A stretch of 64,000 nucleotides of DNA from assembly GCA_009760855.2 (NCBI GenBank), contig WPIO01000088.1, positions 601,001 through 665,000 of the forward strand, in the 5' to 3' direction. Below, piece after piece: positions 1-9,960 of the stretch. The notes under the pieces were generated by a model. The model had not been told where the DNA came from, did not search any database, and saw only the letters and a program-made list of their open reading frames with translations. This DNA comes from Cristatella mucedo. Its lineage: Eukaryota; Bryozoa; Phylactolaemata; Cristatellidae. A program made the position numbers and the translations under genes. Each line of letters starts with the position of its first letter. The first letter of the stretch is position 1.

Positions 1-2
1 CT

Positions 3-748
3 GGAGATGGCCAATGGGTTGGGTTTAAGATTAATATGTCAAAGATGAGATTGATGGTTCCGTATGTTACTCCTGAGAATGTATTCAAAGAGCACTTGCT
101 GATATATCAAGTGAAAACGCAAAGAAAACTAGACTTAATTACAGAGTCAGACGTTATGAGAACATTGCAATAACTAGCTTTAATCAAGACCTAAAATTTA
201 CTAAAAGTCTATCTATACAGAACACAATCGATAAAGTTAGATGGTTGATTGTTGCAGCACAAAATTTTAATAGATTTGATAGCTATACTGCGAATGTAGG
301 CACGTAAAATCACTGCGATATTAAAAATGTAACTGTACTTGCTATTGGGTCAAAACAGTATCCAGCTGTCTCTAAAAGTAGCTACTTCAAGGATGGATAA
401 TGCTCAACTGCTTATCCAGATTTTAGACAGTTTAGAAAGCAGTATCTAGGATTAAATGAAATTACAGAACCTGTTGGTGTGAAGCATCCAGAATGGAGGA
501 TCCTATATCCAATTCATGTAATTGATCTGCAATATAACAATGAACCCTTAAGAGTAACTTCCAAACTTGATGTAACTGTTGAGTTTAATTCTCAAATTCC
601 CACTTCTGCTGCTGCTGCTGATCAAACAAGTGTTATGATTCACTATTTAACTATTTGTGAGAATAGTGCTGCACGTACTTCTAATGGCAATGGTTCACAC
701 TTTACATGCAGTAAAGGAACATTTGTTTATGATGGAACTGACATTTAA
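3..748 (+). pseudogene. Capsid-like protein, C-terminal part, broken
   Basis: The reading frame opens before the window, is frameshifted near 170, and then runs to the stop at 746-748 with two further in-frame stops (about 307 and 398). The order of motifs (an RW-hydrophobic stretch near 240-260, YPIHVIDL near 510, then a beta-rich tail) resembles the C-terminal part of large capsid-like proteins encoded by Polinton/adintovirus-type elements that are common in invertebrate genomes. This is a resemblance by eye, not a search result. The last 89 codons are open and are followed by an A-rich stretch. It is the first of four element genes on this strand. Confidence 0.45.
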
Positions 749-890
749 AAAAAATTAAAATCAGAAATATAATGAATAAATTTGATTTTGTGCAAGGTTC
801 GGATGAGTGGAAAAAATGTCTGTGAACATTGGAGGTTCATAAGTTTACATAGTGCTCTGAAAGGACTTAGTATGTGGAGATCAGACAGAA

Positions 891-1438
891 GTGGATATAG
901 AATGTTTTGCTAACATAAAATTAAAAAAATACATTGCTAATTATTCTAGTATGAGACTTCCAGCAATGTTATTCGGTAAAGTGTTTGAACCTATTGCCGC
1001 TAATTTTTTAGAAATTAAAATTAATGTAAAACTTGATTATGCGAATGATTGTTTTAGCAGTGATGGTGTATACAGATACTCTCCTGATGGAATAATAGAT
1101 CGCAATACTTTAGTCGAAATAAAATGCTTATGGAGCAGGAGTATTGTTGATGAATTTATACCTGAACAATATCACGTGCAATGCTTATTAGGTTTACATC
1201 TTTCAAAATTAAGTGAATGCTTTTACTCTGAGTTTGAGATTTTTTTGTTTCTGGGTTGAATTGTGTACGTAGCAGCTGATAATGTAAGAATACCAAGAAC
1301 AGAGTTTGATATGCCATTTAGAGAACCAATTTTTATGCTTTTTCTTACAGATGAAAAGAATTTTGATTTTGAGTTTGATATTTTAAACAAGTATGGCAGA
1401 TTCAAAAATAAGAAAGCAAAGCAAATGGTTATGATATA
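891..1438 (+). pseudogene. YqaJ/lambda-exonuclease-type nuclease remnant
   Basis: An open stretch at 891-1259 contains SPDGIID followed 6 residues later by VEIKC, then YHVQCLLGL. This matches the PD-(D/E)XK arrangement of the YqaJ/lambda exonuclease/alkaline nuclease fold: the D of SPDG and the E and K of EIK are the metal-binding and catalytic residues, and the Y-x-x-Q motif follows in the family. The N-terminal third of a normal domain is short or missing. A second open stretch, 1262-1438, lies in another frame and may be its C-terminal part after a frameshift. Such nucleases act in recombination or DNA packaging in DNA viruses and mobile elements. The family call is fairly safe; the full extent is not. 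Confidence 0.6.
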
Positions 1439-1564
1439 AAGTATTATATAAGAAGATGTTTGTTTCGAGTGGTAGAAGAAGATGATTCTTTTAGGTTTCC
1501 TAGAATAGTTCCTATGGTTAAAGAAGTGCTAGATAGATCGAAGATTTTAATAATAACTATATAG

Positions 1565-2140
1565 ATGAGTCAAAGACATCATTGTGATAAGTGTGTAAGC
1601 AGAATAAATGGTTATATATTGTCAGATCATGACGCAAATGGAAATAGAGATATTAATATGAGAGATCCTGTAACTGATGGTGATGCTGTAACTAAATCGT
1701 ATGCAGATTCAAACTTTATTGCAAATGGTGATACTTCTTGAAATCTTCTGAATAGACCAGTTTCAAATCTTGCTCCAGGAGTTATTCCAACAGATGCTGT
1801 TAATCTAAGTTAGTTATCAAAAGATATCAAGGAATCTGGAGATACAATGACTGGAGATCGAAATATGAATAGTTTTGCTATTACTTCTACATATTGGAAT
1901 TCTAGTATTACTACACCAACAGTTCTTCCTGATGATTTGTGTGTTACTTATTGTGGATTAAAACGAGATGTATTATTAAAGAATTCTCCTGCTACAACAA
2001 ATTTAAGCATGAATAATAATTCTATAATTAATGTTGCTGAGCTTGTTAACTTTTCTGACGCTGCAACAAAATCTTATGTTGACAGAACAGTTAAAAAATA
2101 TCAGAAGTTTTTGTACTTTCATTTAGTCCTAGAGCAATGA
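1565..2140 (+). pseudogene. Fibre-like protein with phage-type repeat motif
   Basis: One frame from an ATG at 1565 to 2140, interrupted by stops at 1739 and 1813. It contains two copies of a motif seen in phage tail fibres and in fibre-like proteins of animal DNA elements: DPVTDGDAVTKSYAD near 1670-1710 and FSDAATKSYVD near 2050-2085, each preceded by an N/M-rich run ending in a hydrophobic pair. Two CxxC pairs lie near the start (HCDKC). In related elements such proteins form surface fibres. The two stops mean it is not functional here. The open stretch at 2215-2424 may be its distal end. Confidence 0.45.
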
Positions 2141-2214
2141 TAACTCCCATCAATATTTCTACTACATATTCTTGGCAAAATAAAAACAGTCCACCATAAA
2201 TAATACTCAGTGCT

Positions 2215-2424
2215 ATGGTGGTTGGTTCGTCTCACTGGATTCAAGTAAAGCAAAACAGCGATACTACAATAGTACCAGGTGATATACGAGTCATAAAGAC
2301 TTCATCTGGTGGTAAAGATTTTAAGTATTATGCATATTTTAAAAGATTGCTTGCTGGCTATTATTATATTCATAACCTTGGAAATATGAAAGTTAATCTT
2401 TTAATTTCTTACACGAGTACCTGA
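2215..2424 (+). CDS. Hypothetical, possible fibre tip fragment
   Basis: A 69-codon open stretch without an ATG near its start, lying 75 bases after the fibre-like remnant but in a different frame. It is rich in V, T, S, Y and G with alternating hydrophobics (WIQVKQN, YYAYFKRL, YYYIHNL), as expected of beta-structured surface protein. No domain is recognised. It is most likely the C-terminal end of the preceding fibre-like gene after a frameshift. Confidence 0.25.
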   Translation: MVVGSSHWIQVKQNSDTTIVPGDIRVIKTSSGGKDFKYYAYFKRLLAGYYYIHNLGNMKVNLLISYTST

Positions 2425-2736
2425 AAAGTATAAGTGAACTAGTATTACAATTAATTCTTTTAGTTTAGTTGCTTTAAGTTTCCCTTTGACTAATGGAAAT
2501 AATTTTGCAATATGCATTATTGATTCGTGTTCTAAACAATCATGATTACAGAATAACTCGGAACCCCTTTTTCTAAAGTGTTTCTTTGCCACACAGTATA
2601 TCTTTGTTGGTCTTTGTTTAGAATACTTACTCTTTGCATAATAAAAATCTGCAGAAATGATTATCTTATTATTTCTTAAAATACCACATTCGAAATCTGT
2701 TTCTGTACTATCTAAATCGCAGATATCACAATGCAT
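2401..2736 (-). CDS. Hypothetical Cys-rich protein of the element
   Basis: An uninterrupted 111-codon ORF starting with ATG on the opposite strand to its neighbours. It shows a zinc-binding-like spacing: HCDIC at residues 2-6, FEC near 16-18, YC near 47, then LFCNHDCLEH near 62-71. It is basic in the middle. I do not recognise a family. It overlaps the 2215-2424 stretch by 24 bases at the tail, so the two may converge. Being open over 336 bases in AT-rich DNA suggests a real, though perhaps decaying, gene. Confidence 0.3.
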   Translation of the reverse strand: MHCDICDLDSTETDFECGILRNNKIIISADFYYAKSKYSKQRPTKIYCVAKKHFRKRGSELFCNHDCLEHESIMHIAKLFPLVKGKLKATKLKELIVILVHLYFSGTRVRN

Positions 2737-2756
2737 TTCATACTTTACCTTGGTCT

Positions 2757-3013
2757 TCGTTTAGCCTTTTTGCATGTTGCTAGGAGATATAAAAACTCAA
2801 GACCACTTAAAACAAAGTCTTCTAAAGAAGTAACACAAACCATAATAGATATTTATATAAAAGTGTATTGAATTGGTCAAAGAAGATAACAGTAGATTCT
2901 GGATCTGAGTTTGAAGGAGAATTCATTAAAGAGATGAAAAGACGTGAAACACAAGTTGTAGAAGCTTCTAGTAAAAAGAGTGTTGCACTTGTTGAAAGAA
3001 TGAAAGTTAAAAT
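2757..3013 (+). pseudogene. DDE integrase core remnant (Polinton type)
   Basis: Two frames one base apart together read like the middle of a retroviral-type (rve) integrase core. The first, about 2790-2865, has RPLKTKSSKEV, like the beta-strand and helix before the second catalytic Asp. The second, from about 2868, has KKITVDSGSEFEGEF, with the catalytic D inside VDSGSEF, followed 33 residues later by the E of VALVER. D-x(32-35)-E is the expected spacing, and GSEF/VER are typical of Polinton integrases. The first Asp, the zinc-binding N-terminus and the chromodomain are absent. This is the strongest pointer to the class of the element. Confidence 0.6.
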
Positions 3014-3062
3014 TGAAAGTTTTTCAATTTTATTATACTTTTTAAATTATTTAAACATATAT

Positions 3063-3305
3063 TTAGTTGTAATAGACGCGAGGATTATGACTGCACAGTG
3101 GAAACATGCAATAACAGCTAAAACCTGTCGCCTCTTGTTCTTTATCATAATCAGTAACTCTAATTGTGGGCACACCAAGTTCTTTAAGTTCTTCCTCATA
3201 ATCGTATTTTGTATTTCTAGACTCCCCATCTTTATTGCAAAAGCTATCATTAGTGTTTAACTCTCTCTGGAATATGCCGTCGAGAGAATAAAAGCTAGAA
3301 TACAT
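3063..3305 (-). CDS. Hypothetical small ORF
   Basis: An 80-codon ORF starting with ATG, acidic and rich in D, E, N and Y, with a CYCMFPLC cysteine cluster near its end. No family recognised. It overlaps only AT-rich element sequence, so it may be a remnant of another element gene or chance. Confidence 0.15.
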   Translation of the reverse strand: MYSSFYSLDGIFQRELNTNDSFCNKDGESRNTKYDYEEELKELGVPTIRVTDYDKEQEATGFSCYCMFPLCSHNPRVYYN

Positions 3306-3537
3306 ATTATGACTGCAGCTACTATAATCTCCACTTTCTTATTTTGAATTAATTTTTAAGATTTCTTTATATTTTTCAGGCTAACTCATTATTCCAATTT
3401 CAGAACTTTTTTCTTTACACTTTCTAATGTGTTTTTCTAATAGTTCTGCTCTAATATCAATAGCTTTATGCACAACTCTGCGAAATAGATAATCACAACT
3501 ATAAACTATATAAATTGTATCAAACATGTATTATTTT

Positions 3538-3795
3538 CTAATAGAGTATACTTTGCAATAAATATATAATAAGTTCTTTTACAGTTAATGGAACATAAAT
3601 TGTATGTGCAGGATATTTACTTATTATGCATTTAACTCTTATTCTTCCACATGCTAGCTTTTTCTCCATTTCTTCTGAGCGATGTTCTAGAAATGTAAGA
3701 TGAAGGCATTTACTATAAATATAAAATAATACATTTAAATCAAATTTTATTATGTTAGAGTGCGGTAGGATAAACAACGAAGTAGGCGAAAACAC
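3538..3795 (-). CDS. Hypothetical element-derived ORF
   Basis: An 85-codon open frame, mostly on the AT-rich side of the right boundary of the element. It contains a basic/amphipathic stretch (LEHRSEEMEKKLACGRIRVKC) followed by a hydrophobic tail. No family recognised. Its start falls inside the palindromic boundary region, so the first codons are probably not original. Confidence 0.15.
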   Translation of the reverse strand: MFSPTSLFILPHSNIIKFDLNVLFYIYSKCLHLTFLEHRSEEMEKKLACGRIRVKCIISKYPAHTIYVPLTVKELIIYLLQSILY

Positions 3796-3820
3796 TCGAG
3801 CAGAACGAGTCTAGTGTTGA

Positions 3821-3947
3821 GCGAGTAGTCATCTTTTGAAAGTTATGGAGCACGGGGACTCAGACGAAGACACTCGAACGAGCTCTGCGAGATTGAGGGT
3901 CGAGTCTGAGCCCTAGGCTCTATAACGTTCAAAGCATTACTACTCGC
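3821..3947. repeat. Long imperfect palindrome at element edge
   Basis: Arms of about 45 bases, 3821-3865 and 3904-3947, pair with roughly ten mismatches around a 38-base centre. Both outer ends read GCGAGTAGT on the reverse-complement axis. A smaller inverted pair lies just left at 3792-3818. The structure sits exactly where the AT-rich block gives way to GC-richer sequence, so it may be a terminal structure of the element or a separate foldback element. Confidence 0.65.
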
Positions 3948-4095
3948 GTACGCTCGCTCGCGTGCGTTGCCTGTAAACAATGCAGCCGTCGTCATCGACA
4001 CCGTAACACGCCCGATGCTACTCCCTAATCGATATATAATCTCTACATCTCGGTATCCAGTTCTCTCGCTTTCTAACTATGTCCCTGTTTCTATC

Positions 4096-4610
4096 TCTCC
4101 CTCTCTCTATCTGTCTTCTCACTCTTTCTCTCGCGCTCTCCCTCTCGCTCTTTCTTTCTCTCTCTCTCTCTTACTCTCTCGCTCTATTTTTCTTATGTCT
4201 TTTACCACCATTCATTTGGTAATGCTTTCATTGCAGCATCTACAAACTGCCGAGAGAGAGATTCAGTTATCTGGGGCTGCGATCAAGTGTCGTACTATTA
4301 TTAATTTTATTTATATCTAGCTATCTCAAGTTTTAATGTATCCCTGTAGTTCCATCTCTCTCTCTCTCTCTCTCGCTCTCGCTCTCCATCTCTCTGCTTC
4401 TCTCTATCACACTGTCACTAATGCTGTATGTCTATTTCTATATAAATATATATACATACATATATATATATATCCCACTATTCTTTTTTTTGTCTCTCTC
4501 TCTCTCTCTATCTCTTTTTGTATCACCCAATATTTCTCAATCTCTCGCTCTATTTATCTATCTCTCTGGCTCTATTTCACGCTTCATCTCTCTCTCTCTC
4601 GAATAGTCGC
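4096..4610 (+). repeat. CT-rich and short TA simple-sequence tract
   Basis: Imperfect (CT)n runs around 4096-4200, 4357-4400 and 4490-4605, with (TA)n near 4440-4475. The long serine/leucine-rich reading frames here are artefacts of this composition. Confidence 0.9.
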
Positions 4611-5642
4611 CGGTGAATGCAATAACAATAATAAAAATAACAGCGAGTGGCAGTGGAGCTGTTCTCATTTTATCTCTGTTATACATCCTTGATTAACCCG
4701 TAACCACGTGTTTCTTGTTGTTTATGGAGCAGGCTACCACTAACCATTTGATCGTGCTTCCTTTACAGCAACTGTAAATCGCCTAGAAAGAGATATGAGT
4801 TCATCTTTGGGCACTTTATCATGCGTGTTATTATTATTATATTTGTAATGTTTCTAATAAATATGAGGCCATGCTTTCCTTGCAGCGTCTTTAAGGTGCC
4901 CAGAATCTCTCCGAGGGCCCTATGTAAACGTACTTTTATTGTTAACGCCACTGCACATCACAAACGCATACGCTGCCATGCTGGTGCTACAGTACGCCGA
5001 TGGACATCGGGCAGCAGCAGCTTCTAGTCGCCTGCGGCTGCAGTCGAAAGTCATGTGCCCATCAGTGGAGGAGGCGAACGAGTTTTTCGGAAACGGCGCC
5101 AGGCCTGTACCATTCGCTTCTCCCACATAAAGCAGCACACCTTTGTATATATGCCTTCATATGACTTGAACGGAAGCGTGCCACACTGGAAGCTGACGGT
5201 AGATGGAGCTCTTGCTGCCCTGGGCCATCTTGCAGCATTCCAGTGGAAACCATTCCAGCATTCGCGCCGCCAGTGGAAAGCCAATTGTAGATTGCTTGCC
5301 ACTAGCGGACACCCAGGCGTCCTAGCGAACTCACCTCTGGCTTTCCCTCTCTCGCTCGCACGTGAGAACGCAGGTGGTAGACGTAAAGCGTCGTCGGGTC
5401 TCAGTCCTTGACCCGAGTGGACTACCCGTGGACCGGCACTCGGGGCTGGGCGTTGAGAAGTTTAGGTACTCGTTTCCGCTCGCTCGTCGCGTCGAGAGAA
5501 GCTGCAACCACTCTCGCCAGTCGTCGCTCACACCGTTCGTGCTCGCTTACACTGTTTGTGGGCCAGCTCTTAGGCAGCGGATGCAGGAGGCGGGCGTCTC
5601 CGAGCCGAGCCGTACGAGAGCAGCACTTGGCTGGCGTGCAAC

Positions 5643-5705
5643 ATGGACCACTTTAAGCTTGTGGGCAAGCACACTATCCACGACTCAGCCATCGCCGTCA
5701 TGATG
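5643..5705 (+). CDS. Possible first coding exon, function unknown
   Basis: An ATG at 5643 opens 21 codons (MDHFKLVGKHTIHDSAIAVM...) that end at a good donor, ATG|GTGAGC, after 5705; the frame stops five codons later at TGA, so only a spliced product would extend. The upstream 150 bases are GC-rich and could be a 5' UTR. The hexapeptide DSAIAV recurs in the exon at 8386-8574. The exon ends in phase 0. I do not recognise the protein. It is missing from the second D1 copy. Confidence 0.35.
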
Positions 5706-6345
5706 GTGAGCGAGAGGTGACACTGCTGTGACATTGCGCTTCCTTCGTTGCCAGTCTTGAGAGCAGCGAACCATGGTCGCCGGCCTTGCCCTGAACGGGA
5801 GAAGAGGCGTGCTTTCGTTCGAGCGAGCGATGCTCTCTGGACCGAGCGGTGCTCGGTCGGCCCAGAGAAGCTGCGTTTGCCAAGCTTCTACGTCTGCATC
5901 TGCCAAGCTGCTATGTCGGCATCTGCCGCCGTTTCAGTACCTGGCCGATCTGTTTGACAGAACCTCGCTAACCGAGGAGACCTGAATAGGCTCACAACCG
6001 ACGCCGTGCGAATGTCCCTGTTCATTGCTTTAACGGTAAGGCGGCTGTGCTGGCACAGCAGCAGCAGCTCACCGATTGGCTGCCTCGTCGCTCAGTTTAA
6101 GCGGGTCTCTGTCTTGTCTCTGCCTATGTGGCCTGTGGGTTTTGGGCGCAGCGACGCAACCCGCTTGGTAGAGTCCAAGCAAGACTTCCTAAGACTCTGT
6201 AGCCAGCGCCGCCATTTTTAAACCGCAGAAATTCTCAGACCGAGACCTCGCACGTCGCCCTGCAGCAGTCATCGAGCTGCATATTCGGCCGCTTGTATTG
6301 AGTTATGGGCGTAACGTCCGCGATGCGAACAGAAACGGAAGCGAA

Positions 6346-8214
6346 ATCCGGTGCGAAATAGTCGTTCGTTCGGCTGAAGCTCGCAGCCGCACACGTCCAA
6401 GTTGGAAGCTGTCGCCTGGCGGGACATTGACATTTACTTTTACCTTTTACATGTACAGATACTTTTTTCCAATGCTTTCCTTTATTTCCCTAATGTCTTT
6501 TCTTTCCCTTTTCCGTCATTTCTTTCTTATCCGTAATTCCGTCATTTTCATCGTTTCCTTTATTTCTCTGACAAGTGAAGCGCTTGGCTCCCAATGCTCG
6601 CTCGCTACGCTTGCCCACATGCTGTGCTACAATGGCGAGTTACGGTGCGGTCATTCTCCAGCTGAGAATCGGCGAATCAGTCTGCGAGCACGCGTCTTCG
6701 TCTCATTTCAAACGATCCACTCTATGGCGAGTCACTATAAAGCAGGATTACGGCGGAATTACCGTAAACTCCGCCTAAATGGAAAGATAAGCCGATACAA
6801 AAAGGTCTAATACCGTCGCGCGTCGTGATTGGTCCAACTTAAGGTGCGAAACGAGCACTTTATTTAAATTTACCTAGGATCAATATCAGGCGCACCAAAA
6901 GTGTATCCTTATTATTAACATCGCGGCCACTACCATAAGCCTCTTGCAAAGTGTCGCCTCAGTGTCGCCCACTCAAGCGGGCGCCCGACCGCATGACTTC
7001 CGCTCGCACGACTTCCACCACTAGAATGAATTCCACCCACGTGACCTCTCTGCTCTGCTGCACGTATCTACCTACTTGCCCGGTAAATCGTGTCGCCATC
7101 CACCTGCTCGCCCGAATGTACGCACGTAAGCAGACCTCGATCGGTGTAAAAGCATTGGTCGAGCCAAGAATTAGTCAAGCCGCGTAACCTTGCATTTCCG
7201 CTACATGCAGGCATCGTGCCAAGCTGGAAGCGACCGAAGTCTATTAACACTCGTACGACTGCGGCCATAACGAGCGACTCTGCTTGCAGCGAGCCTAGTA
7301 AATAGTATCATTGCCACGACTGCTCCCGGCGGCTCCTGGCGGAAGCTGGTCCCGCTTCGATTTCGCCCTCGCTGGGCGAACGTTTAAGCATTGTACGACC
7401 ACATCTTTACCTACTCTGCGTACAATTGTGTATTTAAATGCGTCGGCACGTTTGTGAGCACGCATTTAATTTCACACGTACGGACTTGCGACTTCTCGCC
7501 GTCGCACGCACTGCATGGACTGAAACGACTTCACGGCTCACGAGAACGCAGTTAGGTGGTCGTACTTTATATTTTGAAGGCGATTTCCCGACGGTGAAAA
7601 GCAGCTGCCCATGTTTCCTTCGCACGGTATTCCTTCGGGGGAAAAGACGCTTCGCGCACGCCGCCTAATAAACGCGCCAGCTCTCCGCCCGCACCGGCCC
7701 TTCCACGGGCAGAGTGAGCCGCTTCTCGCCAGCTGGGTCCATGATGGCGGCGCAGCGTCGCAAACGAGCTTCGGCTCGTGTACTTCCGGCGCGAAGCTTC
7801 CCGGACAGCGTGCAGCTTACTGGCGGAATTCTCTTTTTCATTGCAGATAAAGGGCGCTGCTGAAAATCCAGCGAGGCATGGACAATGCGATGGACGCGTT
7901 GACGCTGGCACGAAGCCGCCTTAGTCCGATCTGTGGTGGTTGGCAGCGGATCCCTCACAACTCACGAAAGCTATTGCATAGATATATAGACGATCGACGT
8001 CGCGACCACGGTAGTGGCGAGGCCGATTTCACGGCGCCATATCGCGCGCGGCGTGTCTTCGTCATGGATAAACAAGTGTTTTTTATATACACCCGCTCCC
8101 GCGACTACGGACTGGCGAAATACACGAGCTTATTTTTACTACGCACGTCGTCATTCTATCCGCTGTTTCGCGTTTCGCTCGAGCCCCTTGACCACGTTTC
8201 GCCGCCGCCGTCGC
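6346..8214. other. Spacer without recognisable gene
   Basis: About 1.9 kb of mixed sequence present only in the first D1 copy; in the second copy the sequences on its two sides are joined directly (near 12722). Several overlapping open frames exist on both strands but none has motifs or codon structure I trust. Confidence 0.5.
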
Positions 8215-8385
8215 CTTAGCGAAACCGATTCACGACAAAGGCTTCGGCCGCAGCCGTCGCCCCCACCGAGGCCGCCGGTTGAAGGGACCTCGCTTAGCAG
8301 AATAAAGCGGACGGAGGCCCGTAGGATAACGTAGTAGTAAGATAACCCCCCCCCGGGAGGAGCGTCAGCCGGGCGATGACGGAAG

Positions 8386-8574
8386 GGCAAAGCTTCAGCC
8401 GGACGTGCTTGGCGAAGCCCAGCTGCACTCGGCGTTGCAAATGAATGGAAGAAGGTGGAGGATAAGGCGAGCGGCGACTCGGCGATCGCCGTTCTCGGTC
8501 ACAAAATCGAGGCGAAGACGGACCTGAAGGCGATCATGCAGAAACAGCCCGAACTGGGCGCCATTAGCCCTGCC
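8386..8574 (+). CDS. Probable internal coding exon, function unknown
   Basis: An open stretch bounded on the right by the donor GCC|GTGAGT after 8574. It encodes GVANEWKKVEDKASGDSAIA and continues with helix-rich, K/E/A-rich sequence (GHKIEAKTDLKAIMQKQPEL). The in-frame stop at 8377 limits it on the left. Candidate acceptors are AAG|GGC before 8386 (phase 0, weak pyrimidine tract) and CAG|CTG before 8423 (phase 2). It shares DSAIAV with the exon at 5643. Composition and lack of repeats suggest a real exon, but the family is unknown and the two exons are not proven to belong together. Confidence 0.4.
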
Positions 8575-8636
8575 GTGAGTGGTTGCCGCCGTGACAGCTT
8601 GGTGACACCATTTTAGTGCATCTCCCCTTTCTCTCT

Positions 8637-8637
<1 letters not shown>

Positions 8638-8690
<53 letters not shown>
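8638..8690 (+). repeat. (CT)n microsatellite
   Basis: A nearly pure CT run of about 50 bases just after the exon donor at 8574. Confidence 0.95.
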
Positions 8691-8692
<2 letters not shown>

Positions 8693-9356
8693 CTATCTCT
8701 GTATCACTCTTTCTTGCATCCTGGATTTGATTGTAGCTTGAAGCTAGCAGCTCTATTATATCCATGATTCTTGCAGTTGGCCTGCCGCTTGGCAGCGACT
8801 GTAGCTCACCACATGTCCTCAGGCGTCTGCAGCTGCAAGGGGCTGCTGCAGTCGGCAATGCGGCAGCTTTCAGTTAGTTTAGCTTCGTTTGGTTCAGTTC
8901 ACTTCGCTCCCTATTAACTCTCTCCTCTCTCTCTCAATTTTTATCTTGTTCTCTTCCTCTATCTCTAATGTCTCTATCCTATTCAGTATATTTCTATCTC
9001 TACAACTCGGTCACCATTTCTCTTGCTTTCTATTTCCATCTCTCCCTCTGTCTATCTGTCTTCTCACTCTTTATCTCGCTCTCTCTCTCACACTCTCTAT
9101 TTCTTGTGTCTGTTACCACCATTCATTTGGTAATGCTTTCTTTGCAACATCTACAAACTGCCGGGAGAGAGATTCAGTTATCTGGGGCTGCGATACAGTG
9201 TCTTACTATTATTAATTTTATTTATATCAACTTATCTGTAGTTTTAATCGATCTCTCTGTAGTTCCATCTCTATCTCTCTCTCTCTCTTTTTCTCTCTCG
9301 CTCTCTCTGCTTCTCTCTATCACATTGTAACTATTGCTGTCTGTCTATTTCTATAT

Positions 9357-9696
9357 AAATATATATATATATATCTATATATATGTAGATATATATATAT
9401 ATATATATATAATATTATATAATAATAATAGATATATATATACATATCTATTGCTGTCTATTTCTATATAAATGATATATATATATCATTTATATAGAAA
9501 TAGACAGCAATAGATATATACATATATCTATTATTATTATATATTATGGAATAAATGATATATAATGATATATATATCAAATATATAATATATATATATA
9601 ATATAATATCACTAATGATATATATATATATATATATCATTTATATAGAAATGATATATATATATATATATATACATATATATACATATATATACA

Positions 9697-9732
<36 letters not shown>

Positions 9733-9850
9733 AGTATGTATATATACACATATATATATATATGTATATATACATATGTATATATATGTATATGTATATA
9801 TATGTATATATATGTATATGTATCTATATATATCATTTCTATATAAATGA
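9357..9850. repeat. (TA)n-rich expansion with nested palindromes
   Basis: Mostly TA/TATG simple sequence. Between the TA runs, pieces of the D1 sequence TTTCTATATAAAT are repeated in both orientations. The clearest inverted pair is centred at 9480/9481. Confidence 0.9.
9421..9538. repeat. Near-perfect 118-bp palindrome
   Basis: Arms 9421-9480 and 9481-9538 are reverse complements with one 2-base indel and a few changes in the TA part. They contain ATTGCTGTCTATTTC and its complement, a sequence present once at the equivalent place in the other D1 copy (near 4419-4440), so the palindrome arose by inverted duplication of local sequence. Confidence 0.8.
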
Positions 9851-9856
9851 TATCAA

Positions 9857-9960
9857 CCCCCGCCTTCCCTCTTTCCAAGAAAGAATCGTCTGGAACCCAT
9901 TCGCCATTCAAGCTGGACGGAGGTGCCCTTCCAGTGGCCTGGGGACGGTATTAATTCCTT
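9857..9960 (+). repeat. Repeat family R fragment
   Basis: About 100 bases matching 11180-11285 almost exactly, including GAAAGAATCGTCTGGAACCC. A third, fuller copy is at 61755-62150. Confidence 0.85.

Larger units (their letters stand above)
1..3771 (+). mobile_element. Decayed Polinton/adintovirus-like DNA element
   Basis: An AT-rich block, clearly poorer in GC than what follows. It carries, in order, remnants resembling a double-jelly-roll capsid protein, a YqaJ-type nuclease, a fibre-like protein with repeated phage-like motifs, and a retroviral-type DDE integrase. An integrase together with capsid-type genes is the hallmark of Polinton/Maverick elements and the related adintoviruses; no DNA polymerase B, packaging ATPase or protease is visible here. 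Every recognised gene has stops or frameshifts, so this is a dead copy. The left end lies outside the window; the right end is placed where the composition changes, next to the palindrome at 3821-3947. The element class is an inference from gene content. Confidence 0.6.
4015..6345 (+). repeat. Segmental duplication D1, left copy
   Basis: Collinear with 8955-12730. Matching stretches include 4201-4318 with 9110-9228, 4465-5475 with about 9965-10995, and 5880-6345 with about 12290-12720. The left copy alone contains the segment 5480-5880 with the short exon at 5643. Identity looks like 85-90% by eye with many indels. Within it, 4096-4610 is mainly CT-rich simple sequence. Confidence 0.8.
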
